35,179 nt of DNA from Muribaculaceae bacterium (GCA_016292745.1 JAEDFO010000021.1:1-35179); one strand, 5' to 3'; shown: positions 9,301 through 17,602, counted from the first letter of the stretch. Translations and numbers: made by a program. Notes: generated by a model not told the origin, from the letters alone.

Positions 9301-10931
9301 TCTCGGAAGAAGCTGAATATGCCGGCGAGCCCTACAACGACCGTCTGGTGCCGGAGCTCAAGCTTCCTTCGGGCGAATATGTATCTATTGACACCATCTA
9401 TGTCGACGACCTCAACGCCGGAACCGGCTGGTATCAATATGCCTACGACCTGTCGAACTTCAAACAGTACGACTACGTGCAACTGTCGTTCCAAGGCATA
9501 TCCGACATCGAACAGGACATCAGCATCGACCTGGTACAGGTTACCAGCATGACCCCATACGACCTGTCGATTTACTCATTCTCAGGTCCTACCAAGGTTA
9601 ACGCCGGCAAGGATGCCACCTACAGCGTAACCGTTGAGAACCTCGGTGTACACGAAGCCAGCGGCTACAAGGTGGTGCTCTACCGCGACGGCACCGCCAT
9701 ACAGCAGTCGACAGCCACCTCAGCACTGCAGACCGGCCAATATGCATCGGTTGAGTTCACCGTACTCACCACAGCCGATGATGAAGGGAAGACCCTCAAG
9801 TTATGGGCTGCCATTGAATATGAGCTCGACCAAGTGGCCGACAACAACGAATCGGCAATATTCCAGACCAAGGTGATAGCCCCGCTCTTCCCCGAAGTGT
9901 ACAAGCTGTCGGGCGTGGCCGACAACAACGGCAATGTAACCCTCAGCTGGAGCGAGCCCAACGCATTGCGCCACAACGACGACTTTGAAGGCTATCCCGC
10001 ATTTCTCAACGATAGAATCGGCGACTACAAGATGGAAGACGGCGACGGCGGATACACCTTCGGATTCTCCGACATCTACTTCGAACATTCCGGCGACCCA
10101 TGCGCATTCATGACCTTCAACCCCGCAATACTCGGCATTTCACAGATTGTACCCGAATTTGCCGCCCATTCCGGCAACCAAGTGCTCGCCGCATTTGCCG
10201 CTTGCGACGCCAACGGCACCGCAGTACAGAACGACGACTGGCTGATTTCGCCGCTCGTCCATGGCGGACAAACCATTAAGCTCTACGTGAAAACCGCCAA
10301 CTACGAATGGGGACTCGAAGAGTTTGAAGTGCTCTACTCGGCCACCAGCGACAATACGTCGGCATTCAAAGCCATCGGAGGCACCCGCACTGCCCCACAG
10401 GACTGGACCGAGGTAAGCGTGGAACTTCCCGCCGAAGCACGCTACTTCGCCATCCACTGCACATCGCTCGACAAATTCATCTTCTACGTCGACGACCTTA
10501 CGTTTGTAGAAAAAATTGCCGAAAACCAGTTTAACCACACCGGCTACAACATTTACCGCGACGGAGTCATCGTAGGACACACCACAGCCGGAACACAGCA
10601 ATACATCGACGCCAAACTTGCAGCAGGCACCTATCGCTACCGCATAGCCGCCGTTTATGACAGCGACCGCGAATCGGGGCTCACTGAAGAGGTTGAAATC
10701 GAAGTAGGCAACAGCGGTGTGGAATCGGTAACCGCCAAGGAAACGGTAACCGTTGCCAACCACACCATCCGGGTGAGCGGAGCATCGGACAAGGCCGTGG
10801 TGGCCTGCAACACAGCCGGACAAGTTATCTACAACAGCATCGACGGAGCCGACACCCACACCATATCTGTGGAGAGCGGAGTATATATGGTTAAGGTAGG
10901 CAGCTCAGTGCACAAAGTTATAGTGAAATAA
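6309..10931 (+). CDS. Large secreted multidomain protein (FN3 / cleaved-adhesin modules, type IX-like tail)
   Basis: This 1540-residue protein begins with a signal peptide (cut after TTTIAQ, about 24). Residues about 90-340 look like a beta-propeller built of short repeats such as NKTTGDCVEIG and NTSTGEASKIY. A two-FN3 plus choice-of-anchor-J/cleaved-adhesin module follows twice: FN3 at about 344-440 and 442-540 with anchor-J at 543-700, then FN3 at about 705-800 and 806-905 with anchor-J at 909-1080. Next come a CARDB-like domain (about 1090-1195), a third anchor-J domain (about 1220-1400), one more FN3 (about 1405-1465) and a C-terminal tail ending GVYMVKVGSSVHKVIVK, typical of type IX-like sorting tails. 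No catalytic motif is evident. An adhesin or glycan-binding surface role is inferred. It has its own terminator. Confidence 0.82.
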   Translation: MNHFLRLTITLVLSLLMSTTTIAQKRSASFKGANRRPISATAVEKKSPTVQSATFTLAQRAKSKLHDASNLKSAPAMTPARVLGDGTTIYGSLIYSSNWSNTGADYAIYSFPASAYVAPTRVADQELDANGGGCYANGKYYYFSYIYTEEMGYTFATFCCYDFASGTTTKIIHSFMQETFDQSQITHDMTYDPTTDTFFAISYIKEVLLEGLLEKFYPAISTIDPESGMVTPIARVPEMIAIAANNSGELYGISKGSESVLYRINKTTGDCVEIGSTGLNPDYIQSATFDPVTDKLYWAAVMANGTTGLYEVNTSTGEASKIYDFGANEEYAGLYIPTPSVADAAPGIVTDFAANFDGASLNGTISCKAPTADYSGNALSGTVTVKLYKNGAEILSQEVEPGATVSQNIDDITDSGVYGFAAVASNVSGEGPRLGLSRFIGMDAPAAVSNLTLSADTDGNAHITWTAPEKGRNDGYIDPAKLTYNVVRMPDNVAVATGISATEYTDAVDAATDNYSYIVTPLCDGITGLSAQTGSGVFGNGTSLPCKFSFDTKAEFNLFTVIDANKDFDAQYNWGGWMYGPDFKYTNNGDDGCAIYGYSPDNAADDWLITPPFAVEAGKHYRLTYTMWTRGDNERLTVTAGNRNTIEGQNVITPTATYNHKDKKDFVQEFSATTSGNYYVGFHITSDKKRYYLLIDDIRIDEVPDPSAPTAVTGLTATAGDAGAMSATISFTTPSLQNDGNALASLSAVKIFRGNDNNAIATFDNPAVGAPLQWVDNTPSQGFNTYRVVAYSTNGLAGEKAEARVFVGFDLPVAPTEVALTETDGHPVLSWTAPQTGINGGFIDPAQLVYRIIRNDGTVVSSNAKGTSFTDKALNGATKQYYLYYQIIPISAAGAGDYALSNHIVFGEPYSGDFIEEFSDQSVQNDPWVLERIKGRNQLWGLYSQGSSPVCYPIDDNGLAVFSSTSGSIGDASRMISPKINLTSFDVPVFSFFFYHSLSEEAEYAGEPYNDRLVPELKLPSGEYVSIDTIYVDDLNAGTGWYQYAYDLSNFKQYDYVQLSFQGISDIEQDISIDLVQVTSMTPYDLSIYSFSGPTKVNAGKDATYSVTVENLGVHEASGYKVVLYRDGTAIQQSTATSALQTGQYASVEFTVLTTADDEGKTLKLWAAIEYELDQVADNNESAIFQTKVIAPLFPEVYKLSGVADNNGNVTLSWSEPNALRHNDDFEGYPAFLNDRIGDYKMEDGDGGYTFGFSDIYFEHSGDPCAFMTFNPAILGISQIVPEFAAHSGNQVLAAFAACDANGTAVQNDDWLISPLVHGGQTIKLYVKTANYEWGLEEFEVLYSATSDNTSAFKAIGGTRTAPQDWTEVSVELPAEARYFAIHCTSLDKFIFYVDDLTFVEKIAENQFNHTGYNIYRDGVIVGHTTAGTQQYIDAKLAAGTYRYRIAAVYDSDRESGLTEEVEIEVGNSGVESVTAKETVTVANHTIRVSGASDKAVVACNTAGQVIYNSIDGADTHTISVESGVYMVKVGSSVHKVIVK

Positions 10932-10932
10932 A

Positions 10933-11003
10933 GCCGCCAAGCGGCGAAAACCGCCACAAGCCGCGAGAGGGGGAGCCACCACACTCCCCCTCTCCGCTAT
11001 TTT
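10933..11003 (+). terminator. Rho-independent terminator after the 1540-residue gene
   Basis: A small GCCGC/GCGGC hairpin (10933-10945) is followed by a perfect 11-bp stem, GAGAGGGGGAG at 10965-10975 with CTCCCCCTCTC at 10984-10994, and an 8-base loop. A short T-run (11000-11003) follows after a few bases. Confidence 0.75.
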
Positions 11004-11023
11004 AAGCCCAAATCGATTGGGTA

Positions 11024-11054
11024 TTTGCATTTTCGCGACATTTCAATACCTTTG
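11024..11054 (+). promoter_or_regulatory. Bacteroidetes sigma-ABfr type promoter
   Basis: TTTG at 11024-11027 and TACCTTTG at 11047-11054 are separated by 19 bases, an exact match to the Bacteroidetes TTTG/TAnnTTTG consensus. It lies 37 bases before the ATG at 11092. That supports the ATG at 11092 over any codon further upstream, because transcription would start near 11060. Confidence 0.8.
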
Positions 11055-11091
11055 TGGGGAAGAAGTACTCATTAACCATTCAAGAACCGAC

Positions 11092-13632
11092 ATGAAAACA
11101 ATTCGCAGATTGCTTGTTATGCTGGGGCTGCTTACAGCACTATGTGCCTCGGCCACAGTTACCATCACCAACCCATTATTGTATGCCGATGTCCCCGACC
11201 CCGACGTGATTTGCGTTGGAAAGGACTATTATATGATTAGCACCACTTGCCATATGTCGCCTGGAGCTCCGATAATGCATTCGCGCGACATGAAGCATTG
11301 GCGCATAGTCAGCTATGTGTTCGATGCGCTGCACGAAAGCCCGCGTAACGACCTCAATGGCGGCAACATCTACAGCCGCGGCCAATGGGCGGCTTGCATC
11401 CGCCACCACAAAGGGCTGTTCTATGTGTTTTTCGGCACCGGCGAGAAATCGTATATCTACACCGCGGAGAATGCAGCCGGGCCATGGACCCTGCATCACC
11501 AGTTCGACGAGTATTACCACGATGCATCGCTGCTGTTTGACGACGATGGGCGCAGCTATCTGGTGTATAACGCCGGCACACTGAAAATAAAGGAATTCAA
11601 CAGCACCCTCACCGGATGGAACGATGGCGGCCTCGATGCCGACCTACTTACACTTGCCGATGGGTGTCTGCTCGAGGGAAGCCATATCTACAAAATCGAC
11701 GGACGGTACTATATAACAATGATATGGTGGCCGCGCGGAGGCATCCGCACCCAGCTATGTTGGCGGAGCGATAACATTCGCGGCCCGTATGAGCATCGCG
11801 TGACTCTGAGCGACGACCTTGGCTATGCCAACCACGGTGTAGCACAGGGCGGCATATGGAAAGCCCACAACGGGCGTTGGTATGCCATGCTGTTCCAGGA
11901 CCACGAAGGGGTGGGCCGCATACCATGCCTGATGCCTGTCACTTGGAGCGACGGATGGCCAATGATGGGCGATGCCGAGGGGAAAGTGCCGTCTATGTTT
12001 ACCATTCCGGGCATCAAGGAATCGGGCCGCACAGAAATTGCCGGCAGCGACGATTTCAGTGCCCCTACGCTTCCTTTGTTCTGGCAATGGAACCATAACC
12101 CCGACCCCACGGCATGGAGTCTGAGCGAACGTCCCGGATGGCTGCGTCTGCACACATCGGGCAAGGCTTCAAACATATTCGAGGCGCGTAATACCATCAC
12201 CCAGCGCACTATAGGGCCGGCATGCACCGGTACAGCCAAATTCGACGTGAGTCACATGGCAATAGGCGACCGCGCGGGCATTGCCGCATTCTGCTCGCAG
12301 CCTGGTGAGCTTACGGTGGAGTGCACTGCCGACGGATACACCATTTCGATGGCCGACCGCCAGAAAACCATCGAAACTGCTGCCATCGCAGCCACCACCA
12401 TATGGCTGCGAATGGATTGCGACTTCACCACCGACACAGCCTACTTTCTCTACAGCACCGACGGCGTCAACTTTACCCTGCTGGGCGACGGATTCCATAT
12501 GATTTTCAGCATGGACCACTTCACCGGCAACAAATTCGCGCTGTTCAACTACTCCACCGGCACCGCAGGCGGATATGTCGACATCGACAGCTTCGAGCTA
12601 AAGGTAAGCGACACCCCCACCAACTATACCAACCGCTGGAGCGCCGACAAAGCTGCAGAATGGGCCAAAAGCAATCCCTGGTTCTGCGGAGTGAACTACA
12701 TACCGGCATATGCCGTTAACTACACCGCCATGTTCGACAAATCGTCGTTCAATCCCGAAGCCATCCGCAGCGAACTGGCACTGATGAAGAACCTTGGAAT
12801 GAACTGCGTGCGCTTTGTGATGCAGGAAGCTGTATGGGCCGACGACCCCGACTATTTCATCGCCACTCTCGACCGTTTTCTTACTTTGTGCGACGAAGCC
12901 GGAGTGAAAGCCATGCCGATATTCTTCGACGACTGCATATTCGGCACCAACAACAATCCCACCACCGGGCTACAGCCCAAGCCGCTCGAGGGATGGTATG
13001 CCTGGAACTGGAGTCCATCGCCCGGAACGACAAAGGTGGTTGACCCACGCCATCATGCCGAACTCGAACGATATGTGAAGCAAGTGATGCAGCACTTTGC
13101 CACCGACAGCCGCATAATGCTGTGGGACCTGTATAATGAGCCAACCAACAACATCTACGGCGAGCACTCATGGCCGTTGCTTCGCAAAGTATTCAGTTGG
13201 GCACGCGAGATAAACCCATCGCAACCCATCTCGGCCGCAATGTGGAACGACAATGCCCGTCTTAACAGTTTTCTGGCCTGCAACAGCGATGTTATCACCT
13301 TCCACGTGTATGCCAACGCCGAAGGCACCCGTAAATGGATTGACCGCGCACTGAGCCACGGACGTCCGGCAATATGCACCGAATGGATGAACCGCCCGGT
13401 GGGCAGCACCATCGGAGAGTGCCTGAGCCTGTTTGCCGACAGCAACGTAGGGTGTATGCTCTGGGGGCTGGTGAACGGACTGACGCAGACACATCTGCCC
13501 TGGGGACATCGTCCCGAGCATGGAGCATATGGCGGCGTATGGCAGCACGACATATACCGCGGCGACCATAGCCCATACAATCCTGCTGAAACACAGCAGA
13601 TAAAGGAAGTGATAGAAAACATGAACCGCTAA
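11092..13632 (+). CDS. Bimodular GH43 + GH5-like (clan GH-A) glycosidase, secreted
   Basis: The 846-residue protein starts at the ATG at 11092, giving a clean signal peptide (cut after CASA, about 21); the frame stays open upstream but precedes the promoter. Residues about 26-310 are a GH43 propeller with VPDPDVI (base about D36), HDASLL (D144) and LLEGSHIYK (acid E195). This motif style is found in xylan/arabinoxylan-active GH43 enzymes. Residues about 325-510 form the beta-sandwich often attached to such GH43 domains. From WFCGVNYIPA (about 530) to the end is a TIM barrel like GH5 or unassigned GH-A enzymes, with DLYNEP (candidate acid/base E683) and ICTEWMNRP (candidate nucleophile E764). 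Both active sites look intact. Substrate is not determined; the pairing suggests a backbone cutter joined to an exo-acting partner. Confidence 0.87.
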   Translation: MKTIRRLLVMLGLLTALCASATVTITNPLLYADVPDPDVICVGKDYYMISTTCHMSPGAPIMHSRDMKHWRIVSYVFDALHESPRNDLNGGNIYSRGQWAACIRHHKGLFYVFFGTGEKSYIYTAENAAGPWTLHHQFDEYYHDASLLFDDDGRSYLVYNAGTLKIKEFNSTLTGWNDGGLDADLLTLADGCLLEGSHIYKIDGRYYITMIWWPRGGIRTQLCWRSDNIRGPYEHRVTLSDDLGYANHGVAQGGIWKAHNGRWYAMLFQDHEGVGRIPCLMPVTWSDGWPMMGDAEGKVPSMFTIPGIKESGRTEIAGSDDFSAPTLPLFWQWNHNPDPTAWSLSERPGWLRLHTSGKASNIFEARNTITQRTIGPACTGTAKFDVSHMAIGDRAGIAAFCSQPGELTVECTADGYTISMADRQKTIETAAIAATTIWLRMDCDFTTDTAYFLYSTDGVNFTLLGDGFHMIFSMDHFTGNKFALFNYSTGTAGGYVDIDSFELKVSDTPTNYTNRWSADKAAEWAKSNPWFCGVNYIPAYAVNYTAMFDKSSFNPEAIRSELALMKNLGMNCVRFVMQEAVWADDPDYFIATLDRFLTLCDEAGVKAMPIFFDDCIFGTNNNPTTGLQPKPLEGWYAWNWSPSPGTTKVVDPRHHAELERYVKQVMQHFATDSRIMLWDLYNEPTNNIYGEHSWPLLRKVFSWAREINPSQPISAAMWNDNARLNSFLACNSDVITFHVYANAEGTRKWIDRALSHGRPAICTEWMNRPVGSTIGECLSLFADSNVGCMLWGLVNGLTQTHLPWGHRPEHGAYGGVWQHDIYRGDHSPYNPAETQQIKEVIENMNR

Positions 13633-13635
13633 GAG

Positions 13636-13741
13636 AATATGCTTGGCATATTATGCAATAAAGGCATTACTTCGAGATAATTGAGTTTTCGATGCATAAT
13701 TTTGAAATTTTATAAATGCTGAATTTTGTTTATATGCCAAG
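13636..13741. promoter_or_regulatory. Candidate operator: inverted pair of CTTGGCATAT
   Basis: AATATGC-TTG-GCATATT at 13636-13652 is a perfect 7-bp inverted repeat. Its core CTTGGCATAT (13642-13651) recurs in inverted orientation as ATATGCCAAG at 13732-13741, between the -33 and -7 elements of the next promoter. A protein bound there would block RNA polymerase; two sites about 90 bases apart could permit looping. No regulator gene is visible in the window. The first palindrome has no T-run, so it is not a good terminator. Confidence 0.4.
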
Positions 13742-13755
13742 TATGTATATCTTTG
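13725..13755 (+). promoter_or_regulatory. Bacteroidetes promoter of the oxidoreductase/Tat cluster
   Basis: TTTG at 13725-13728 and TATCTTTG at 13748-13755 are separated by exactly 19 bases, a perfect consensus. Transcription would start near 13762, leaving a leader of about 105 bases before the ATG at 13869. It is the only clear promoter I find before tatA, the Tat-signal oxidoreductase and the DUF1080 gene. Confidence 0.8.
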
Positions 13756-13868
13756 TAGTGTCGGATACCAAAATTTACCGGAAAAGCATACATTCGTTTT
13801 AGCCCCATGGATGTAGATAAAGCTACTGTGTAATTCCGATCTGGTATTATATTTTTTGTACATCAACG

Positions 13869-14939
13869 ATGAGAAAAATAAAGGTAGGTATTATCGGTGT
13901 AGGACGAATGGGCGAAATGTACCTGAACGAAATGCTCAAGAGCGAGCAATGGGAGATTGTGTACATTTGCGACTTGTCGCCTATCTCACGTGAAAAGGCA
14001 AAAGAAAAATCACCTGGCTCGAAGTTGATTGAAGATGAGGATATCATTTTCAACGACCCGGAGATACAGGTGGTGGGGTTATTTACGCTTGCAGACGCAC
14101 GTCAGAAACAAATCCGGAAGGCCATAGCAGCCGGCAAGAACATCATAGCCGAAAAGCCGCTGGCATATAGCCTTAAGGACGAATGGGAAATAGCTGACTT
14201 GATTGAGGCCACTCCACTATTAGCCACAGTTAACCTGTACCTTCGCAATGCGTGGTACACCAACATGCTGAAGCAAATATCGGAATCGGGCGAGCTTGGT
14301 GAGCTTGCCATAATACGCATATGCCACATGACGCCCGGCCTGTCGCCCGGCGAAGGACATGAATACGAGGGCCCGGCATTCCACGACTGCGGTATGCACT
14401 ACGTTGACATTGCCCGCTACTTTGCCGGCTCAGAGTTCAAGACCGGCCATGCCCAGGCAGTGCGGATGTGGAGCTACAAAGACCCATGGTGGCTACAGTG
14501 CCACGGCACGTTTGAGAACGGCATAGTGTACGACATCACCCAAGGATTTGTGTACGGGCAGCTGTCGAAAAACCAGACCCACAACTCGTATATGGAGCTT
14601 ATAGGCACCAAAGGTGTGGTTAGGATGACCCATGACTTCAAGACCGCAGTTGTCGACCTTCGCGGTGTTACACGCACCGAACGCATCGAGCGGCCACACG
14701 GAGGGAAGAACATCGACAAGCTGTGTGCATCGATGGCCCGTTCGCTCGACACCGGAGTGAGAGACAAGAACATGCCGATATTCCGCGATTCGGTGATAGC
14801 CTCCGACTTTGCATGGCGAATGCTCGAAGACAGCCGCCAGCACGACTTACCCTGCATAGGCAACCTTAAGACCCTCGACGAGATTCATTATCGGCGAGCA
14901 CATATGACCGACGGATATGGGTTGCTGAAGAAAAGATAA
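13869..14939 (+). CDS. Gfo/Idh/MocA family oxidoreductase, cytoplasmic
   Basis: The 356-residue protein begins with a Rossmann fold, GIIGVGRMGEMY at about 7-18. The EKPLAYS motif (E95-K96-P97) is the signature of Gfo/Idh/MocA enzymes, and CGMHYVDIARYF supplies the catalytic-type His of the C-terminal domain. No signal peptide is present, so it works in the cytoplasm on a sugar or cyclitol with NAD(P). It is first in a run that continues 24 bases later with tatA and then an exported relative. A plausible role is to re-reduce or further oxidise keto-sugars produced by the exported enzymes; this is inference. An inositol-dehydrogenase-like activity is also possible. Confidence 0.85.
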   Translation: MRKIKVGIIGVGRMGEMYLNEMLKSEQWEIVYICDLSPISREKAKEKSPGSKLIEDEDIIFNDPEIQVVGLFTLADARQKQIRKAIAAGKNIIAEKPLAYSLKDEWEIADLIEATPLLATVNLYLRNAWYTNMLKQISESGELGELAIIRICHMTPGLSPGEGHEYEGPAFHDCGMHYVDIARYFAGSEFKTGHAQAVRMWSYKDPWWLQCHGTFENGIVYDITQGFVYGQLSKNQTHNSYMELIGTKGVVRMTHDFKTAVVDLRGVTRTERIERPHGGKNIDKLCASMARSLDTGVRDKNMPIFRDSVIASDFAWRMLEDSRQHDLPCIGNLKTLDEIHYRRAHMTDGYGLLKKR

Positions 14940-14963
14940 CTAATAACCCAAACTATAACAATT

Positions 14964-15164
14964 ATGACAAATTTACTGTTTCTTGGCAATCTGGGCACTG
15001 GTGAAATCATCATCATTGCACTGGTGTTGCTGCTCCTGTTCGGAGGAAAGAAAATTCCCGAGTTGATGCGCGGCATCGGAAAAGGTGTACGTAACTTCAA
15101 GGAAGGGATGAACGAGATAGAAAAAGATATCAACAAAGATGTAGAAGCCTCTGATAAAAAATAA
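14964..15164 (+). CDS. tatA: Twin-arginine translocase subunit TatA
   Basis: This 66-residue protein has the TatA/E layout: a short periplasmic N-terminus, one transmembrane helix (about 10-28, rich in I/L/V), the FGGKKIPEL hinge, an amphipathic helix (GIGKGVRNFKEGMNEIEK) and a charged tail ending DKK. TatA forms the pore-like part of the Tat translocon, moving folded, cofactor-loaded proteins across the inner membrane. It lies 24 bases after one Gfo/Idh/MocA gene and 32 bases before another that carries a twin-arginine signal. tatC is about 4.4 kb downstream. No separate tatB is seen, so this may be a minimal TatAC system. Confidence 0.93.
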   Translation: MTNLLFLGNLGTGEIIIIALVLLLLFGGKKIPELMRGIGKGVRNFKEGMNEIEKDINKDVEASDKK

Positions 15165-15196
15165 CTCAAACTGATTAACTTTAAACGAAACGATTT

Positions 15197-16705
15197 ATGG
15201 AAAAAGACATGTCAAGACGCTCGTTCCTGAAGACCGGTACAACAGCTGCTATCGGCTTGTCGATGGTTCCGGGCGCAATCTTTGGTGCGAAGAAAGACTC
15301 AAAGAAGAAAAAAGCCGCCAAGAAGGATAAAATCAAACTTCTGGGCGTAGGTATCGGTGGCCGCGGCGCAAGCGTATTGCGCGGGCTGGTAAAGACCGGC
15401 AAGGTGGAGATAATCGGCCTTTGCGACGTTGACTGGAAATATGCCGGCCACGTATTCGAAGAGCATGAGAAAAACTTCCCCAACCTGAAGAGATACAACG
15501 ACTACAAGAAGATGTATGCTGAGCTTCTCGACCAGGCCGATGCAGTGATGTGTGCAACAGCCGACCACACTCACGCCATCATCTGTGCTGAAGCAATCGC
15601 AGCCGGCAAGCACGTGTACTGCGAAAAGCCTCTTACCCACACAGTTTACGAATCGCGTCTGCTCACCAAGCTCGCTGCCAAGCACAGAGTAGCTACCCAG
15701 ATGGGTAACCAGGGTGCATCGGGCGAAGGTGTACGCAAAATCTGCAACTGGATATGGAATGGTGAAATCGGTGAAATCAAAAAGGTAGAAACCTTCACCG
15801 ACCGTCCAATATGGCCACAGGGTTTGGAACGTCCGGAAGAGACACCGGCAGTGCCCAGCACACTTAACTGGGATGCCTTCATCGGCCCGGCTCCAATGCG
15901 TCCATACAACCCAATCTACACACCATGGAACTTCCGTGGCTGGTGGGATTTCGGTACAGGTGCCCTTGGCGATATGGCTTGCCACATTCTTCACCCAGTG
16001 TTCAAGGCACTTAACCTGAAATATCCTACAAAGGTTCAGGGAACATCGACATTGCTGTTGAGCGAATCGTGCCCGAACGCTGAATATATTAAATATACCT
16101 TCCCTGCACGCGACAACATGCCAAAGGTAGCCATGCCGGAAGTAGAGGTATATTGGTACGACGGTGGCTTGATGCCAGAACGTCCGGTACAGTTGCCAAA
16201 CGGCAAGAACCTGAACGTATCGGGTGGTGCAGCCATCTTCTACGGCACCAAGGATATCCTTATCTGCGGATGCTATGGTGTTGACCCATATCTGCTCTCA
16301 GGCCGTAACCCTGAAGTACCGAACCTGTGCCGCGAAGTAGAGAACAACGACCACCAGGCCGACTGGGTACGTGCATGTCTGGAAGATCCAGATGAACGCA
16401 TACCATCGGAATCCGACTTCCAGTTTGCCGGACCGTTCAACGAAATGGTAGTGATGGGCGTGAATGCAGTTCGTCTGCAAGGCTTGAACCAGGAACTCGA
16501 ATGGGATGGCGAAAAGATGGAATTCACCAACATTCCAGCCGATGCAGTGGTTAAGTCGGTAATCAAGGACGGCTTCAGCATCAAGGATGGCCACCCGACA
16601 TTCAACAAGACATGGACCGAACCAGTTAACGCACGCAAGTTTGCAGCCGAATTGGTACGCCACACTTACCGTGAAGGCTGGGTACTTCCGGAAATGCCAG
16701 AATAA
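15197..16705 (+). CDS. Tat-exported Gfo/Idh/MocA oxidoreductase
   Basis: The 502-residue product opens with the twin-arginine signal SRRSFLKTG (Arg7-Arg8), then a mild hydrophobic stretch ending near GAIFGA and a Lys-rich linker. The ATG at 15197 is the chosen start; an ATG four codons later would also keep the signal. A Rossmann fold (LLGVGIGGRGAS) and the EKPLTH motif (E143-K-P) follow, then the WDFGTGALGDMACHILHP region typical of exported members in Bacteroidetes and Planctomycetes. Tat export fits an enzyme that must bind NAD(P) before leaving the cytoplasm. Given the DUF1080 gene 39 bases downstream, I infer oxidation of glycoside C3 hydroxyls to 3-keto-glycosides in the periplasm. GH109 N-acetylgalactosaminidases share the fold, but their typical motif set is not seen. 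Confidence 0.9.
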   Translation: MEKDMSRRSFLKTGTTAAIGLSMVPGAIFGAKKDSKKKKAAKKDKIKLLGVGIGGRGASVLRGLVKTGKVEIIGLCDVDWKYAGHVFEEHEKNFPNLKRYNDYKKMYAELLDQADAVMCATADHTHAIICAEAIAAGKHVYCEKPLTHTVYESRLLTKLAAKHRVATQMGNQGASGEGVRKICNWIWNGEIGEIKKVETFTDRPIWPQGLERPEETPAVPSTLNWDAFIGPAPMRPYNPIYTPWNFRGWWDFGTGALGDMACHILHPVFKALNLKYPTKVQGTSTLLLSESCPNAEYIKYTFPARDNMPKVAMPEVEVYWYDGGLMPERPVQLPNGKNLNVSGGAAIFYGTKDILICGCYGVDPYLLSGRNPEVPNLCREVENNDHQADWVRACLEDPDERIPSESDFQFAGPFNEMVVMGVNAVRLQGLNQELEWDGEKMEFTNIPADAVVKSVIKDGFSIKDGHPTFNKTWTEPVNARKFAAELVRHTYREGWVLPEMPE

Positions 16706-16744
16706 AGAGAATTAACCAATAAAAATTTTTGATAACAAGTAATC

Positions 16745-17602
16745 ATGAAGAAAATTCTTTTAGGCGCAGCAATAGTAGCTGCATTTGGCCTCGTATCGTG
16801 CGGCGGCAGCCAGAAACAAGAAGCTGCAGCAGCAGAAGACAGTGTAGCAGCACCTGCATACACAGTTCTTGAGAAGGACACTGTAGATTTGAGCAAGCTC
16901 GCTGTTGACTCAGAAGGTTACATTGTGCTGTTCGACGGCAAATCGCTCGAAGGATGGCGCGGCTATGGCAAGGACACTATTCCTGCACGCTGGACAATTG
17001 AAGACGGCTGTCTGAAATTCAACGGCACAGGCATGGGAGAAGGCCAGGTAGGCGACGGTGGCGACATCATCTTTGCTCACAAGTTCCAGAACTTCGAACT
17101 CAAGTTTGAATGGAAGGTAGCCAAGGGAAGCAACTCGGGCGTATTCTATCTTGCACAGGAAGTACAGACAGAAAAAGACGGCAAGACCCAGATTGAGCCT
17201 ATCTATATTTCGGCACCAGAATACCAGGTACTCGACAATGCCAACCACCCCGATGCAAAATTGGGTAAGGACGGCAACCGTCAGTCGGCATCATTGTACG
17301 ACATGATTCCAGCCAAGCCACAAAACCAGAATCCTTACGACCAGTGGAACGAAGGTTCAATCATGGTTTACAAAGGCACAGTGGTTCATGGCCAGAACGG
17401 TGAGAACGTAGTTGAATATCACCTGTGGACACCACAATGGACCGAAATGCTTCAGGCAAGCAAGTTCAGCGAGGAAAAATGGCCGTTGGCATATGAATTG
17501 CTGAACAACTGCGGTGGCGAAAACCACGAAGGTTATATCGGCTTCCAGGATCATGGCGACAACGTATGGTTCCGCAACATCCGTGTTAAGATTCTTGACT
17601 AA
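16745..17602 (+). CDS. DUF1080 3-keto-disaccharide hydrolase, lipoprotein
   Basis: The 285-residue protein has a lipoprotein signal (LVSC, lipidation at C19) and an Ala/Glu-rich linker. The rest is one DUF1080 (PF06439) concanavalin-like sandwich, starting YIVLFDGKSLEGWRGY, with the core FELKFEWKVAKGSNSGVFY and the APEYQVLDN segment, ending GYIGFQDHGDNVWFRNI. Characterised members cleave the glycosidic bond of 3-keto-glycosides after oxidation of C3. It is in the same transcription unit as the Tat-exported oxidoreductase upstream (39-base gap) and the isomerase-like lipoprotein downstream (22-base gap). This supports a membrane-anchored step in a 3-keto pathway; the exact substrate is unknown. 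Confidence 0.9.
   Translation: MKKILLGAAIVAAFGLVSCGGSQKQEAAAAEDSVAAPAYTVLEKDTVDLSKLAVDSEGYIVLFDGKSLEGWRGYGKDTIPARWTIEDGCLKFNGTGMGEGQVGDGGDIIFAHKFQNFELKFEWKVAKGSNSGVFYLAQEVQTEKDGKTQIEPIYISAPEYQVLDNANHPDAKLGKDGNRQSASLYDMIPAKPQNQNPYDQWNEGSIMVYKGTVVHGQNGENVVEYHLWTPQWTEMLQASKFSEEKWPLAYELLNNCGGENHEGYIGFQDHGDNVWFRNIRVKILD

Noticed and set aside
11017..11091. Upstream extension of the GH43/GH5-like gene
   Set aside because: The 25 extra codons overlap a perfect promoter, and the ATG at 11092 gives a standard signal peptide.
13636..13652. Terminator of the GH43/GH5-like gene
   Set aside because: The palindrome has only a 7-bp AT-rich stem and no T-run; its core recurs in the next promoter, so an operator is more likely.
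15197..16705. GH109 alpha-N-acetylgalactosaminidase
   Set aside because: The fold and Tat signal fit, but the GH109-type motif set is not seen, and the DUF1080 and isomerase-like neighbours favour a sugar oxidoreductase.
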